Assembly: GCF_020150455.1 (NCBI RefSeq)
Contig: NZ_CP083740.1
Location: 3,224,001-3,288,000 of the forward strand
Reading direction: 5' to 3'
DNA from: Bremerella sp. TYQ1
Lineage (GTDB): Bacteria; Planctomycetota; Planctomycetia; Pirellulales; Pirellulaceae
DNA length: 64,000 nucleotides
A program made the position numbers and the translations under genes. The notes below the pieces were generated by a model, which had not been told where the DNA came from, made no database searches, and saw nothing but the letters and a program-made list of their open reading frames with translations. Numbering within the stretch: position 1 is the first letter of the stretch; every line of letters starts with the position of its first letter. Of the stretch, positions 17,866 to 26,233 are shown piece after piece.

Positions 17866-17894
17866 AGCAGGTTCCGTGGGGAGCCTGCTTTTTT
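17866..17894 (+). terminator. Rho-independent terminator of the TIM-barrel gene
   Basis: AGCAGGTTCC (17866-17875) pairs with GGAGCCTGCT (17880-17889) at 9 of 10 positions and is followed by a T-run to 17894. It lies 38 bases after the stop codon. Confidence 0.9.
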
Positions 17895-17918
17895 GTTGGG
17901 TCGAAAGGAAAAATCGTT

Positions 17919-18158
17919 ATGCCACGTCAGCGGATCACGATTGGTGGCTGCCCGAAGTGCGGCTCTGATCTATTAACGTGTCAGCACAATCACTTTCAGA
18001 ACGACGAGCTCGAAATCCATTCGTGGGAACATAAGTGCCCTGACTGTGGTTTTCGTCAGACGGAAGCGTTCCGCAGCGATGACGAGGACGAAGAGTTCGA
18101 CCCTGTCGCGGCATCGAAGTGCCCCTTCTGCGGACGCTCTTCGGACATTACCGAGTAG
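17919..18158 (+). CDS. Small protein with three CxxC zinc knuckles
   Basis: 79 residues, function unknown. Three Cys pairs are arranged CPKCG (near residue 11), CPDCG (near 40) and CPFCG (near 70), with an acidic linker (DDEDEEF). The pairs suggest one or two zinc ribbons, as in small transcription-related or nucleic-acid-binding proteins. It has its own start after the TIM-barrel terminator (24 bases away) and converges tail to tail with the LptF/G gene (one base apart). Confidence 0.75.
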   Translation: MPRQRITIGGCPKCGSDLLTCQHNHFQNDELEIHSWEHKCPDCGFRQTEAFRSDDEDEEFDPVAASKCPFCGRSSDITE

Positions 18159-18159
18159 C

Positions 18160-19350
18160 TTAGTTCTTCATCGTTCGCTGCAATAGCCAACCACCGACAG
18201 CCAGTAGAGCAATATTCCCCAGCCAAACGGCTGCGGCTGGCCACTGACCATCTTTGGCTCGATCGACCCCCAATGCCATCAGCGGATAATAAACCAACAG
18301 CACTGGCAAGAATGCGGCGAAGAAGCTGGAGATGAAGTCGCTGCTTCGCTGACGAATGGCCAGCGGGATACCTAGCAGTGCGAAAAACAAACAGCTGAAT
18401 CCATTTGCCCAGCGACGATGGGGTTCGGTCTTCAGTCGATTGATCTGTGAGGCGGACCAATCTTTTTCCTTCGTCCAATAGCTCCATGTCGGATCATCTT
18501 CGCTTGGCATCTGTCCGGTGACCAGGCATGCCGCTCCTTTGGCGGCCAGGACTTGGGCGACTTGATGGTGATATGTTTTCATCTTCGCTTGCCATGCCGG
18601 CAGACGCCGCATTGGTTGGTGCGATGCGTCCCGAATCCCCTCGACCGCGGTCGGATCGACCAGCGGAATCGAAGTGACAAACTTTCCTGGGTGCTCAAAG
18701 AGCTGGCCTTTCGGTCCCGTGGAATGAATGCGGCTATCGGTGAGCGTAACGATCACTTGCTTGTGGGCAGGATCTGATTCCAGCTTCGCGGTTGCGGCCG
18801 AGATGCTAACCATGCCCTGTTCGCCCGACTTGGTGATGGAGATCTCGGGGCGAATTAGCAGATCGCCATCGACATCTTTTACGAGAATCGAAAACTGATC
18901 GCTGTGGAAGGACTTTTTGGTTTTGAGCACGCCATAAACGATTTCGTCGATGGATTGCATGATGACATGCCGCAGTCCCATGTGCCCCCACGAAACGGCT
19001 ACGTCGTTCAGCCAGACGCAAACTAACGACAGCATCAACGCGATGAACAGCCCTGGAGCAATAAGCGAGATCGGCGAGATGCCGGCCGACTTGATCGCGT
19101 TCAGCTCGTTGCTAGCACTCACGCGACCGTAGACATTGCAGACGGCGAAAAGCATCGTGCCGGGGATGGCGAATCTCAGAGCATTGGGCAGCAGGTAAGG
19201 AACTGCTTTAAGCAGCGGGACAAGCCCGAGTCCCTCTTTAACCGCTTGCTGGCCGAGACCGATGAACAACAGCAGCGCCGTGAGCGAGACGAGCGCAAGA
19301 ACGAAAACCTTCAGCAGCTCTTCGACAATGTAACGCTGTAAAATACCCAT
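18160..19350 (-). CDS. LptF/LptG family permease (LPS export)
   Basis: A subunit of the inner-membrane ABC machine that extracts lipopolysaccharide for transport to the outer membrane. The 396 residues show the family plan: three N-terminal helices (about 12-32, 45-75, 95-120), a periplasmic domain (about 130-275) and three C-terminal helices (about 300-390). The N-terminus MGILQRYIVEELLKVF and the segment SASNELNAIKSAGIS (the coupling segment) match LptF/LptG. Only one of the pair is here; the partner must lie elsewhere. I cannot assign F or G. It ends one base from the convergent zinc-knuckle gene. Confidence 0.9.
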   Translation of the reverse strand: MGILQRYIVEELLKVFVLALVSLTALLLFIGLGQQAVKEGLGLVPLLKAVPYLLPNALRFAIPGTMLFAVCNVYGRVSASNELNAIKSAGISPISLIAPGLFIALMLSLVCVWLNDVAVSWGHMGLRHVIMQSIDEIVYGVLKTKKSFHSDQFSILVKDVDGDLLIRPEISITKSGEQGMVSISAATAKLESDPAHKQVIVTLTDSRIHSTGPKGQLFEHPGKFVTSIPLVDPTAVEGIRDASHQPMRRLPAWQAKMKTYHHQVAQVLAAKGAACLVTGQMPSEDDPTWSYWTKEKDWSASQINRLKTEPHRRWANGFSCLFFALLGIPLAIRQRSSDFISSFFAAFLPVLLVYYPLMALGVDRAKDGQWPAAAVWLGNIALLAVGGWLLQRTMKN

Positions 19351-19445
19351 CGCGATCGAAATCCATTTCGATCCGGTCTCAGCCCCGTGCCGAGAAAAGA
19401 ATCGGCACGTACTTTAGCAATTACAGCCGAGAGAGAAAACGACAA

Positions 19446-20792
19446 TCAGGCCAGATCGACGCGAGAATCGTCTTCCAGGGGGTTTTTCGCCCCTTTCTGC
19501 CCGCGAATCTGCGACATCAGCGAGCCGATGGCCAGTAAGAAGTGCTTCGCGGCGGCATAGTAGCCCCCCTTCTTCATCTCGGCCTCGGCGCGTTCGCCAA
19601 GCTGTTTAACGCTTTCCCATTCGATCTTCCACTGGTTTGATTCGGCCGCATCGGAAAGCTCGTCGTACAGGATCTTCAGATTCAAAGCGGTGTTCGAATC
19701 GGCATGGCACGGCACCTCGGAATAAGGGCCTTTGCCGAAGCGAAACTTCTTTTTCACAGGCACCGGAATCAGTTCGCCAGTGAATTTGTAAACGAATGCC
19801 ATGATCGTTGCGACGAAGGCGACCAAAACACCAGCGAGAGCATAAGGAATCTGCTGCAGGTAATAGGCCATCCCAGCCGCGACGAGCAATAAGAAGATTC
19901 CCAGCCACAACGTTTTGGGAATGGCGCGTTTCTGCCGCTCGACTGGAGGAGGTGGAAGATCTTCCTCTTCGATCAATGGCTCGCTTTTGCAAGAATCGTT
20001 GGCCATCTTTTCATCCGTAACCCTAGCCACGATCACTGTGATATTGTCTGGACCGCCGCGCAAGTTAGCCAAGTCGATCATCAACTGAGCCGCTTTGGGG
20101 GGATCAAGCGAATGCAGGATCAGGGCGATCTCTTCGTCCGTAACTGGACCGGAGGCACCGTCGCTGCACATCATGAACGTATCGCCCACTTCTAGCGGGA
20201 AAGCCCCCTCCAAGTCGACTTCGACTTCGGCCGAAGGCCCCAGCGAGCGGGTAATTACGTTCTTAGGAATGGCTGCATAGACGTCGGACGAATAGTCTTT
20301 GCCGGCAGTGGCCGCTTTAATTTCCCAGGCCATGCTGTGATCGAACGTCATCTGCTCGAGCTTGTCGCCTCGGAGCCGATAAATTCGGCTGTCGCCGACA
20401 TGCCCCATCACGGCCCCTTGCGGCAACAGCAACAGGCAACTGCACGTCGTCCCCATCTTATGGAAAGCCGCGTTCGACTCGCCGCGACGGTTAATGATGA
20501 GGTTGGCTTCTTCGATGGCCGAAGTCAGCGCCATCGCAGGCTTTTTGTCGAGGTACTTCTTATAGAGATGGCGAACCTGTTCGACGGCGATCTCGCTGGC
20601 AAGTTCGCCTGCGGCGTGGGCTCCCATGCCGTCGGCGACGATAAATAGATGGCCGCGAGCCTGCCATTCTTCCCACGAAGGTGCGAGCGCCACGCCAAAG
20701 TGGTCCTGATTGTTGGAACGTCGCATCCCCACGTCGCTCATCGCAGCAACATGCAGACACCCGGCCCAATCATGCTTTTCACTCTGGGGCAT
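19446..20792 (-). CDS. PP2C-family Ser/Thr phosphatase with C-terminal membrane domain
   Basis: Removes phosphate from Ser/Thr with two metal ions. The catalytic half (about 10-265) has RSNNQDHFG, FIVADGMGAHAAGE, GHVGDSRIYRL, MMCSDGASG and GGPDNITVIV, the full PP2C set with all metal-binding Asp. Then come a linker, two helices (about 295-345) and a C-terminal soluble domain of about 100 residues without recognised motif. The phosphatase and the tail both face the cytoplasm. In planctomycetes such proteins partner with the many Ser/Thr kinases. None is adjacent, but a STAS and a receiver-HATPase protein are in this window. Confidence 0.92.
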   Translation of the reverse strand: MPQSEKHDWAGCLHVAAMSDVGMRRSNNQDHFGVALAPSWEEWQARGHLFIVADGMGAHAAGELASEIAVEQVRHLYKKYLDKKPAMALTSAIEEANLIINRRGESNAAFHKMGTTCSCLLLLPQGAVMGHVGDSRIYRLRGDKLEQMTFDHSMAWEIKAATAGKDYSSDVYAAIPKNVITRSLGPSAEVEVDLEGAFPLEVGDTFMMCSDGASGPVTDEEIALILHSLDPPKAAQLMIDLANLRGGPDNITVIVARVTDEKMANDSCKSEPLIEEEDLPPPPVERQKRAIPKTLWLGIFLLLVAAGMAYYLQQIPYALAGVLVAFVATIMAFVYKFTGELIPVPVKKKFRFGKGPYSEVPCHADSNTALNLKILYDELSDAAESNQWKIEWESVKQLGERAEAEMKKGGYYAAAKHFLLAIGSLMSQIRGQKGAKNPLEDDSRVDLA

Positions 20793-21192
20793 ACTCGTGG
20801 AAACCTACGCAATCCTCGTCGAACAGGGGCTAACCGATCTTTCGGCAAGAGTTAGCAAGTATCTTGCGGAAAGCCCTGCATCCATGTTTTATCGGCGGGC
20901 CCCAAACGAGCCCCCCTACGTTGTCAACAAAGTTTATCGGAAGCCTTCGATAATAAACGCACCCGCTAGCGAGGGCAACTCGCGACAGGCTCGTTGGTTA
21001 CGATTTGTTCGCCCCATTATCAACCGAGAACCAAGTCTCGCGTTGCCACGTATTTGGCGAAATTGAACCGATTGGCAGGAGATCGTCTCAAGTTTTTCGG
21101 CTTAGAGAGCAACTTTCAGAAAACTATCTAGGCACGGATAAGTGAGATCGCTATACTCCCGCCCCACATCTCCCCTGATTTCAGGATAGCTC
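20793..21192. other. 400-base divergent intergenic region
   Basis: Between the PP2C and PEGA genes, so promoters for both should lie here. No protein-like frame with its own character was seen; the frame at 20710-21066 is the complement of the PP2C start continued. A promoter-like pair for the PEGA gene is annotated at 21129-21157. Confidence 0.5.
21129..21157 (+). promoter_or_regulatory. Candidate sigma-70-type promoter of the PEGA lipoprotein gene
   Basis: TAGGCA (21129-21134) and TATACT (21152-21157) with a 17-base spacer, 4 of 6 and 5 of 6 to consensus. The start codon is 36 bases further on. Planctomycete promoter consensus is poorly known, so this is tentative. Confidence 0.4.
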
Positions 21193-21822
21193 ATGGGGCC
21201 TTTTTTCACACAAAAATCGACCGTTTTTCATCCCATCATGGTGCTGGCACTGCTGGCCCTCCTGATGATGAGCCCTGGTTGCGTGCGCCGGCGGTTTACC
21301 GTTCGGACGAATCCTCCCGGTGCGGTGCTGTATGTCGATAACCAAGAAATCGGCGTCACACCGGTCGGAACCGACTATACCTACTACGGCACCCGGGAAA
21401 TCCGTTTGGAGAAAGATGGCTACGAACCGGTCGTCCAGCTACATACGTTCCGGACACCTTGGTACCAATATCCGGGCCTGGACTTCGTTTCCGAGAATCT
21501 CGTACCGTGGGAAATTCGTGATCAGCGAGAACTTGATTTCGAGATGGTTCCCCTACGCATGATCCCACCCGAAGAGCTACGTTCACGAGCGGAACAGCTA
21601 CGTGCCAACGCCCAGGCCGGCTTCGCCACGCCGATTGTTCCTACTCAGCAACAGCCTGTTCCTTCGACGGTTGTTCCTCCTTCGGCCCAGCAGCGAGTTC
21701 CTTACTGGGACCCCGCCACGTTACCGCCTCCGGCCGAACAAGTGCCGCAGCCAAGCTCCGGCATGAACAGCCTGCCCTCTGGCGGCTACGAACTTCCTCC
21801 CCTGCCCTCCGGCGGGTTCTAG
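21193..21822 (+). CDS. PEGA domain lipoprotein
   Basis: 209 residues. A lipoprotein signal precedes LMMSPGC, with the lipid-bearing Cys near residue 33, followed by RRRFTVRT so it should be anchored in the envelope. The PEGA fold follows: TNPPGAVLYVDNQEIGVTPV and REIRLEKDGYEPV, the usual surface-module pattern. The C-terminal third is rich in Pro, Gln and Ser (about 135-209), with LPSGGYELPPLPSGGF at the end, likely unstructured. PEGA modules occur in surface-layer and secreted proteins; its partner is unknown. It converges with mlaD. Confidence 0.85.
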   Translation: MGPFFTQKSTVFHPIMVLALLALLMMSPGCVRRRFTVRTNPPGAVLYVDNQEIGVTPVGTDYTYYGTREIRLEKDGYEPVVQLHTFRTPWYQYPGLDFVSENLVPWEIRDQRELDFEMVPLRMIPPEELRSRAEQLRANAQAGFATPIVPTQQQPVPSTVVPPSAQQRVPYWDPATLPPPAEQVPQPSSGMNSLPSGGYELPPLPSGGF

Positions 21823-21833
21823 AACCGTCTCAG

Positions 21834-21862
21834 TCAGTCCGGTTTACTTAATGCCGGACTGA
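21834..21862. terminator. Hairpin spanning the mlaD stop, between convergent genes
   Basis: TCAGTCCGG (21834-21842) pairs perfectly with CCGGACTGA (21854-21862) around an 11-base loop. The right arm lies inside the last mlaD codons. It lies between the two convergent transcripts and could end both; no strong T-run. Confidence 0.45.
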
Positions 21863-22920
21863 TTTCGGTTTAAGACACCCTTCACGCCAATTCGGCCGGG
21901 GTCTCGAGCGATCTTATCAGCGAAGACGCGAGCATCTTCCACGATCGGCCGCAGCCGAAGTGTCAGCTCACGAATGTTGCGAGCCGCATCGTTCAGGTTT
22001 TGATAGAGATGCGGATCGTTGATCAGTTGTCCCAGCGAACCTTCCGACTCGTTCACCTTACGACCGAACTGGGCCAATTGAGCGACAAGAATGTTGAGGT
22101 TCTCGGTGCTATTTTCCAAGTTGGCGACAAGTTGTTCTCCTCGTTCGCCAAGCGGCTCGGTAAAGCCTTCGAGGTTCTCCAGATTTCGATCGGCACGCCC
22201 AGCCACCGTCCGAAGCTCGTCGATTAGCTTTCGCGACTCTTGAATAGTCTGCGGTAGTCCTTGCAACGCTTCCTTCAACTGTTGATTAAGTTGCTGATCG
22301 CCCACCAAGTTCTGGACGGAAGCCAACGTAGTGTCGAAACGCTCAAGCGCTCCTTCTGTTTTCGCCATGATCCGTCCGACATCGTCGCCGTTGTCTTCGA
22401 TCAGCTTATTGGCATTCGCCGCAAGTTGGCTGACGTTGCCCCCAGCTTGCTCTATGGTGGTCAATGCCGAAACGAGCGATCCTTCCAGCTTAACGAGTAC
22501 ATCGAGAGGGTTCGTCTGAACGAGGCCAGAAATCTTCGCCCCATCCGGCAGGGGTTCGTTAGGAAGCCCCGGGCGATCGGTCGGCACAAATTCGAGGGCC
22601 GCATCCCCCAGCAGCGATTCTGAAACAATGCGACACACCTCGTTCTGATGTGGCATGTTTTGCTTTTCGACTTTCAGCGTCACCAAGACGTTGCGATCAT
22701 CTTGGAGTTTCACATTGCTGACGCGGCCGATCAGGATGCCGCTGGTGCGCACCGGCGTATCGATCGTAACACCGGGAGCGGTCTCAAAGACGACATAGAC
22801 CGTTTCCTTTTGCGAAAGGAACTGTGGTTGTTCGCCCAGCAAAAAGAACAAGATCCCAGTCAGCAGCACAGCGACCAGCATCACGAAACCGACTCGAAAT
22901 TGTAAAACGCGGTCGTCCAT
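21844..22920 (-). CDS. mlaD: MCE-domain lipid transport protein, MlaD type
   Basis: Substrate-binding subunit of the MlaFE(D) phospholipid transport system, anchored in the inner membrane with a periplasmic ring. An N-terminal helix (FRVGFVMLVAVLLTGILFFLL, about 8-29) is followed by the MCE domain (about 40-120: FETAPGVTIDTPVRTSGI, with the GRVSNV turn) and a long C-terminal coiled region (about 140-358) with heptads. I start at MDDRVLQF (22920); the upstream frame overlaps mlaF. The coiled tail is longer than in E. coli MlaD (183 residues in all), so it may span further into the periplasm, as in PqiB or LetB-like tubes. Confidence 0.9.
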   Translation of the reverse strand: MDDRVLQFRVGFVMLVAVLLTGILFFLLGEQPQFLSQKETVYVVFETAPGVTIDTPVRTSGILIGRVSNVKLQDDRNVLVTLKVEKQNMPHQNEVCRIVSESLLGDAALEFVPTDRPGLPNEPLPDGAKISGLVQTNPLDVLVKLEGSLVSALTTIEQAGGNVSQLAANANKLIEDNGDDVGRIMAKTEGALERFDTTLASVQNLVGDQQLNQQLKEALQGLPQTIQESRKLIDELRTVAGRADRNLENLEGFTEPLGERGEQLVANLENSTENLNILVAQLAQFGRKVNESEGSLGQLINDPHLYQNLNDAARNIRELTLRLRPIVEDARVFADKIARDPGRIGVKGVLNRNQSGIK

Positions 22921-22939
22921 TGACCTTAGCTCCTTCGGG

Positions 22940-23770
22940 CTAGTCGCCGATGAAGGCTCCCATTTCTTCGATGCGTTGCCCTGCTTCCCCACGCACAAAC
23001 TGCGTCACTCGCGTGTCGCGACAGTCTTCCACTTCCTCGGGTCGACCGTCGTACAAGATCTGCGGTTCGGCTTCTTTCAGCCGTGCGGCGGGGTACATCA
23101 TGATCATCCGGTCCGCCACTTTCTGGGCCGTCCGCATGTCGTGCGTGACCACAATACTGGTCACTGGGTATTTACTGCGTGTTCGCAAAATAAGTTCATT
23201 AATGACGTCACTCATAATCGGATCGAGCCCGGTCGTCGGCTCGTCGTACAAGACAACGTCTGGCTTAAGGACCAATGCCCGTGCTAGACCAACGCGTTTT
23301 CGCATCCCTCCGGAGAGTTCGGCCGGTTTCTTCCAAACAACTGCTTCCGGTAGTCCCACCTCTTTCAGGTGATGAAAGACGATGTCGCGAATCTCGGAAA
23401 GGGGCTTATTGGTGTGCTGTTTCAGGGGAAACGCAACGTTTTGCCCGATCGTCATGCTGTCGAACAACGCTGCATTCTGAAACACGAAGCCGAAGCGGAT
23501 GCGTTCCTTGGTAAGCTGTCGATCGTTCAACTCATGAATGTTGCGGCTGTCAAACATAACTTCGCCCCGCGTCGGCTTGACCAAGCCGATCAACGACTTC
23601 AGCAACACGGTTTTGCCGCAACCACTTTCACCGATTAGCGCCAGCGTTTGACCTCGAGGAATACTAAGATTGATATCGCGGAGGATTGTCTGACCATCGA
23701 ACTGCACGAGCAAATCGTCGACTTCGATCAGGGGGTTGGCGTCGTCCGCTTCTAGTCTGGCATGCATCAT
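22940..23770 (-). CDS. mlaF: ABC transporter ATP-binding protein, MlaF type
   Basis: ATPase of the phospholipid transporter. The full nucleotide-binding set is present: Walker A GESGCGKT, Q-loop FVFQNAALF, signature LSGGMRKRVGLARAL, Walker B VVLYDEPTTGLDP, and the H-loop in VTHDM. 276 residues is the MlaF length, with a short C-terminal extension. GAGGTGA precedes the double ATG start. It lies 9 bases after mlaE and 19 bases before mlaD, so the three form one operon in the order mlaE-mlaF-mlaD. Confidence 0.93.
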   Translation of the reverse strand: MMHARLEADDANPLIEVDDLLVQFDGQTILRDINLSIPRGQTLALIGESGCGKTVLLKSLIGLVKPTRGEVMFDSRNIHELNDRQLTKERIRFGFVFQNAALFDSMTIGQNVAFPLKQHTNKPLSEIRDIVFHHLKEVGLPEAVVWKKPAELSGGMRKRVGLARALVLKPDVVLYDEPTTGLDPIMSDVINELILRTRSKYPVTSIVVTHDMRTAQKVADRMIMMYPAARLKEAEPQILYDGRPEEVEDCRDTRVTQFVRGEAGQRIEEMGAFIGD

Positions 23771-23779
23771 TTCATCACC

Positions 23780-24754
23780 TCACAAAGTCACCATCGCATC
23801 GGGCCAGAGCGTCATATAAATACGCTCCAGGCCGATATTCAGGACGAGGTCAATGATCAAGATCATCACGAACGAATAAACGAACGCTGCGGTTGCCGCT
23901 TTGCCAACCCCTTCTGCTCCGGCCGTGCAGTAGAATCCCTGATGGCAACTGACCAACGCGATCACGCCGCCAAAAAAGATACTCTTGAACAGACCGCAGA
24001 AGATGTCCCACGAACCGACAAACTGTTGCGAGTTGTACAAGTAAAAGTGCTTGTCGATACCGATGATGATCACGCTGTAGAAGTAACCACCGACAAACCC
24101 CATGAAGTCCGCCATGACTGTGAGTGCGGGAATCAGCAAGAGCATTGCGAGCACCCGGGGAACGACGAGGTAGTGGATCGGATTGGCGCCCATGGAAGTT
24201 AACGCGTCGATCTGCTCGGTAACACGCATCGTTCCAAGTTCCGCCGCCATGGCACTTCCGACACGCCCAGCGAGCATCGTCGCGGCCAAAACGGGGCCAA
24301 GCTCTCGCACCAACGACATATTAATGACCGCCCCTAACCGGGTCTCAAGCCCCAGCTCGCGGAATTGATAGTAGCTTTGCACGGCGAGTACCATGCCGAT
24401 GAATGTGCCTGTCAACGCAACCACGGGCAGGCTCATGACACCCACTTGATAGAAGCTCGGCAGAAGCGTTTCCCTTCGAGGAAGTCGCCCAAACGTCCAA
24501 GCAGCCGTTCGCCAGGCGAAAAGAGTCAATTCGCCGATCGCGACGACGCAATCAATTGCCACAGCTCCCCAGTCGGCAAGCCAGTTAAAGAGTGCCAACT
24601 GGATTGCGGCAAGCGTCGAGACAGGCTCCTGCTGCTCTTCGTGGTTCGAATTGTCTGCCGTCCCTGAGGCCAAAGCGGTTTCTCTTTTCGTGCTAGCACA
24701 CCTTCCGCGGCGAATCCGTGCCGCGTCGTCTCTTTCATCATCGACGCGATCCAC
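23780..24754 (-). CDS. mlaE: ABC transporter permease, MlaE type
   Basis: Membrane subunit of the phospholipid transporter. The C-terminal 250 residues are the MlaE domain with five or six helices, including GTFIGMVLAVQSY and the cytoplasmic coupling part ELGTMRVTEQIDALTSMGANP, a family hallmark. The start is uncertain: GTG at 24754 gives an N-terminal 60-residue polar extension; a TTG at 24673 would trim 27 residues. No good ribosome site precedes either. First gene of the operon. No MlaB or MlaC gene accompanies it. Confidence 0.9.
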   Translation of the reverse strand: MDRVDDERDDAARIRRGRCASTKRETALASGTADNSNHEEQQEPVSTLAAIQLALFNWLADWGAVAIDCVVAIGELTLFAWRTAAWTFGRLPRRETLLPSFYQVGVMSLPVVALTGTFIGMVLAVQSYYQFRELGLETRLGAVINMSLVRELGPVLAATMLAGRVGSAMAAELGTMRVTEQIDALTSMGANPIHYLVVPRVLAMLLLIPALTVMADFMGFVGGYFYSVIIIGIDKHFYLYNSQQFVGSWDIFCGLFKSIFFGGVIALVSCHQGFYCTAGAEGVGKAATAAFVYSFVMILIIDLVLNIGLERIYMTLWPDAMVTL

Positions 24755-25013
24755 CTTGCGGCTTCAGTAAGTTGTACCGATTAGAGAAACTATTCGCACG
24801 CCGAAGGGCTAGAAACGCTAGCAAGAGGCCACTAGGAGGGTAAGGTCGTTCTATTTCCCGCAATCCGCACGAATGCTATGATGGCACCCAACAACGCCGA
24901 CGATAATAGCTCGGCGAATCCCACCTACATTCGCGCTACGAAGGGGTATTCGTTTCGTGGCGCTATCACCCTCCAAACTTTGAGGCCGCAATCCCAAGGG
25001 AGCGGCAACTACG

Positions 25014-25478
25014 ATGATGGCAACCGTTCGGGCCATTGTTTCCATTCCGCTGGGTGTCGTTGTCGGCATGGCCATGATGGTCTTGCTGTTGACTCCCTGC
25101 TTCTTAATGTACCCTTTGCCGTCGGGAATTGACCTGCAAGATCCGAGCGATGCCGAAGCGTTCGGCCATCACCTGGCTTCGTTGCCGTTTATCGCTTTCG
25201 TTCTGGTATGGATCGCACATGCAGGCGGCTCTTTCAGCGGGGCCGCATTTGGCCGATTTGTGGAAGGTGATCGCGTTTGGAAAGAGTCTCTCGCAATCGG
25301 TGGGATCTTTACGGCGATGGGTCTGGTGAATGCTGTTTCGATGGCGTTTCCATTTTGGTTTATCCTGATCGACTTGGCTCTTTATCTGCCAGCAGCCATC
25401 TTGGGCGGTTGGGGTTCACACGCATTGCTGCTTCATCGCGAAACACGCGATAGCCGCAAAGCAAGCAGCAGCGCATAA
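25014..25478 (+). CDS. Small four-helix membrane protein
   Basis: 154 residues, function unknown. Four predicted helices (about 7-30, 52-78, 90-110, 112-135), with a short conserved-looking loop HAGGSFSGAAFGRFVEGD between helices 2 and 3. It starts with a double ATG (25014 and 25017). It is preceded by a divergent intergenic region with mlaE and converges with the fasciclin gene, from which a terminator at 25477-25515 separates it. Confidence 0.75.
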   Translation: MMATVRAIVSIPLGVVVGMAMMVLLLTPCFLMYPLPSGIDLQDPSDAEAFGHHLASLPFIAFVLVWIAHAGGSFSGAAFGRFVEGDRVWKESLAIGGIFTAMGLVNAVSMAFPFWFILIDLALYLPAAILGGWGSHALLLHRETRDSRKASSSA

Positions 25479-25515
25479 AAAAAGCTGACCTCTCCGGGGA
25501 AGAGAGATCAGCTTT
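25477..25515 (-). terminator. Rho-independent terminator of the fasciclin gene
   Basis: Stem 25481-25494 with 25502-25515 (13 of 14 paired, 7-base loop). On the minus strand it is followed by a run of seven T (A 25477-25483 on the plus strand), so it ends the fasciclin transcript. The left edge overlaps the stop of the gene at 25014. Confidence 0.88.
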
Positions 25516-25535
25516 CGTGACGCATCCACAATGGA

Positions 25536-26033
25536 CTACGGCATGATCACCTTGTCGATGACGTGGATCACGCCATTCGAGGTGACAATGTCAGCTTTGA
25601 CGACCTTGGCTTCGTCGATCATCACCGAGCCATCTTTGACCTCGATGTCGATGGTCGAACCTTCAACGGTCTTTGCTTCCTTCAGCTTCATCGCGTCCTT
25701 AGCCATCACTTTGCCGGGGACGACGTGGTAGGTCAGGATCTTGACCAGCTTCTCTTTGTTTTCTGGTTTCAGCAGGGTTGCCACGGTTCCATCAGGAAGT
25801 GCGGCAAATGCTTCGTCGGTGGGTGCAAATACCGTGAAAGGACCTTTGCTTTTCAGCGTTTCTACGAGGTCTGCTTCGGTCACTGCCGCGACCAGAGTCT
25901 TGAACTGACCCGCGGAGACGGCCGTATCGACGATGTCCGCCTTGGCTGGCTTCTTCGCATCTTCAGCAATTGCGGAGGAAGCGGCGAGAGCGAGAGTACA
26001 GATTGCGGCGAGAGCAATTTTGGGCAGAGTCAT
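25536..26033 (-). CDS. Secreted fasciclin domain protein
   Basis: A cell-surface or periplasmic adhesion-type protein. A signal peptide ([23 protein letters not shown]) ends at about residue 23. The remaining 140 residues are one FAS1 domain, with [17 protein letters not shown] and [14 protein letters not shown], the two family signatures, and the terminal [14 protein letters not shown]. 165 residues is the usual single-domain size. I start at 26033; the open frame further out is noncoding-like. Single-FAS1 proteins of this class are common in bacteria and bind partners that are rarely known. Confidence 0.93.
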   Translation of the reverse strand: MTLPKIALAAICTLALAASSAIAEDAKKPAKADIVDTAVSAGQFKTLVAAVTEADLVETLKSKGPFTVFAPTDEAFAALPDGTVATLLKPENKEKLVKILTYHVVPGKVMAKDAMKLKEAKTVEGSTIDIEVKDGSVMIDEAKVVKADIVTSNGVIHVIDKVIMP

Positions 26034-26233
26034 AATAATCAACCTTTGTGAGGAATGGCTTGAATCCGAAACATCCCGTAACAAGGTTGTCGCGCGTCGT
26101 TGCGAAACAGGCACGCTTGTCCACCGGGAAAACTCGAGGGGCGAGATCTCGTCTGCTCGGTGGCAAACCGCAGAGACGCTGCGGCGATTAACGAAAGAAT
26201 TTTGCGCGGCAAAAAATTGCTCAAGCGACGGCG

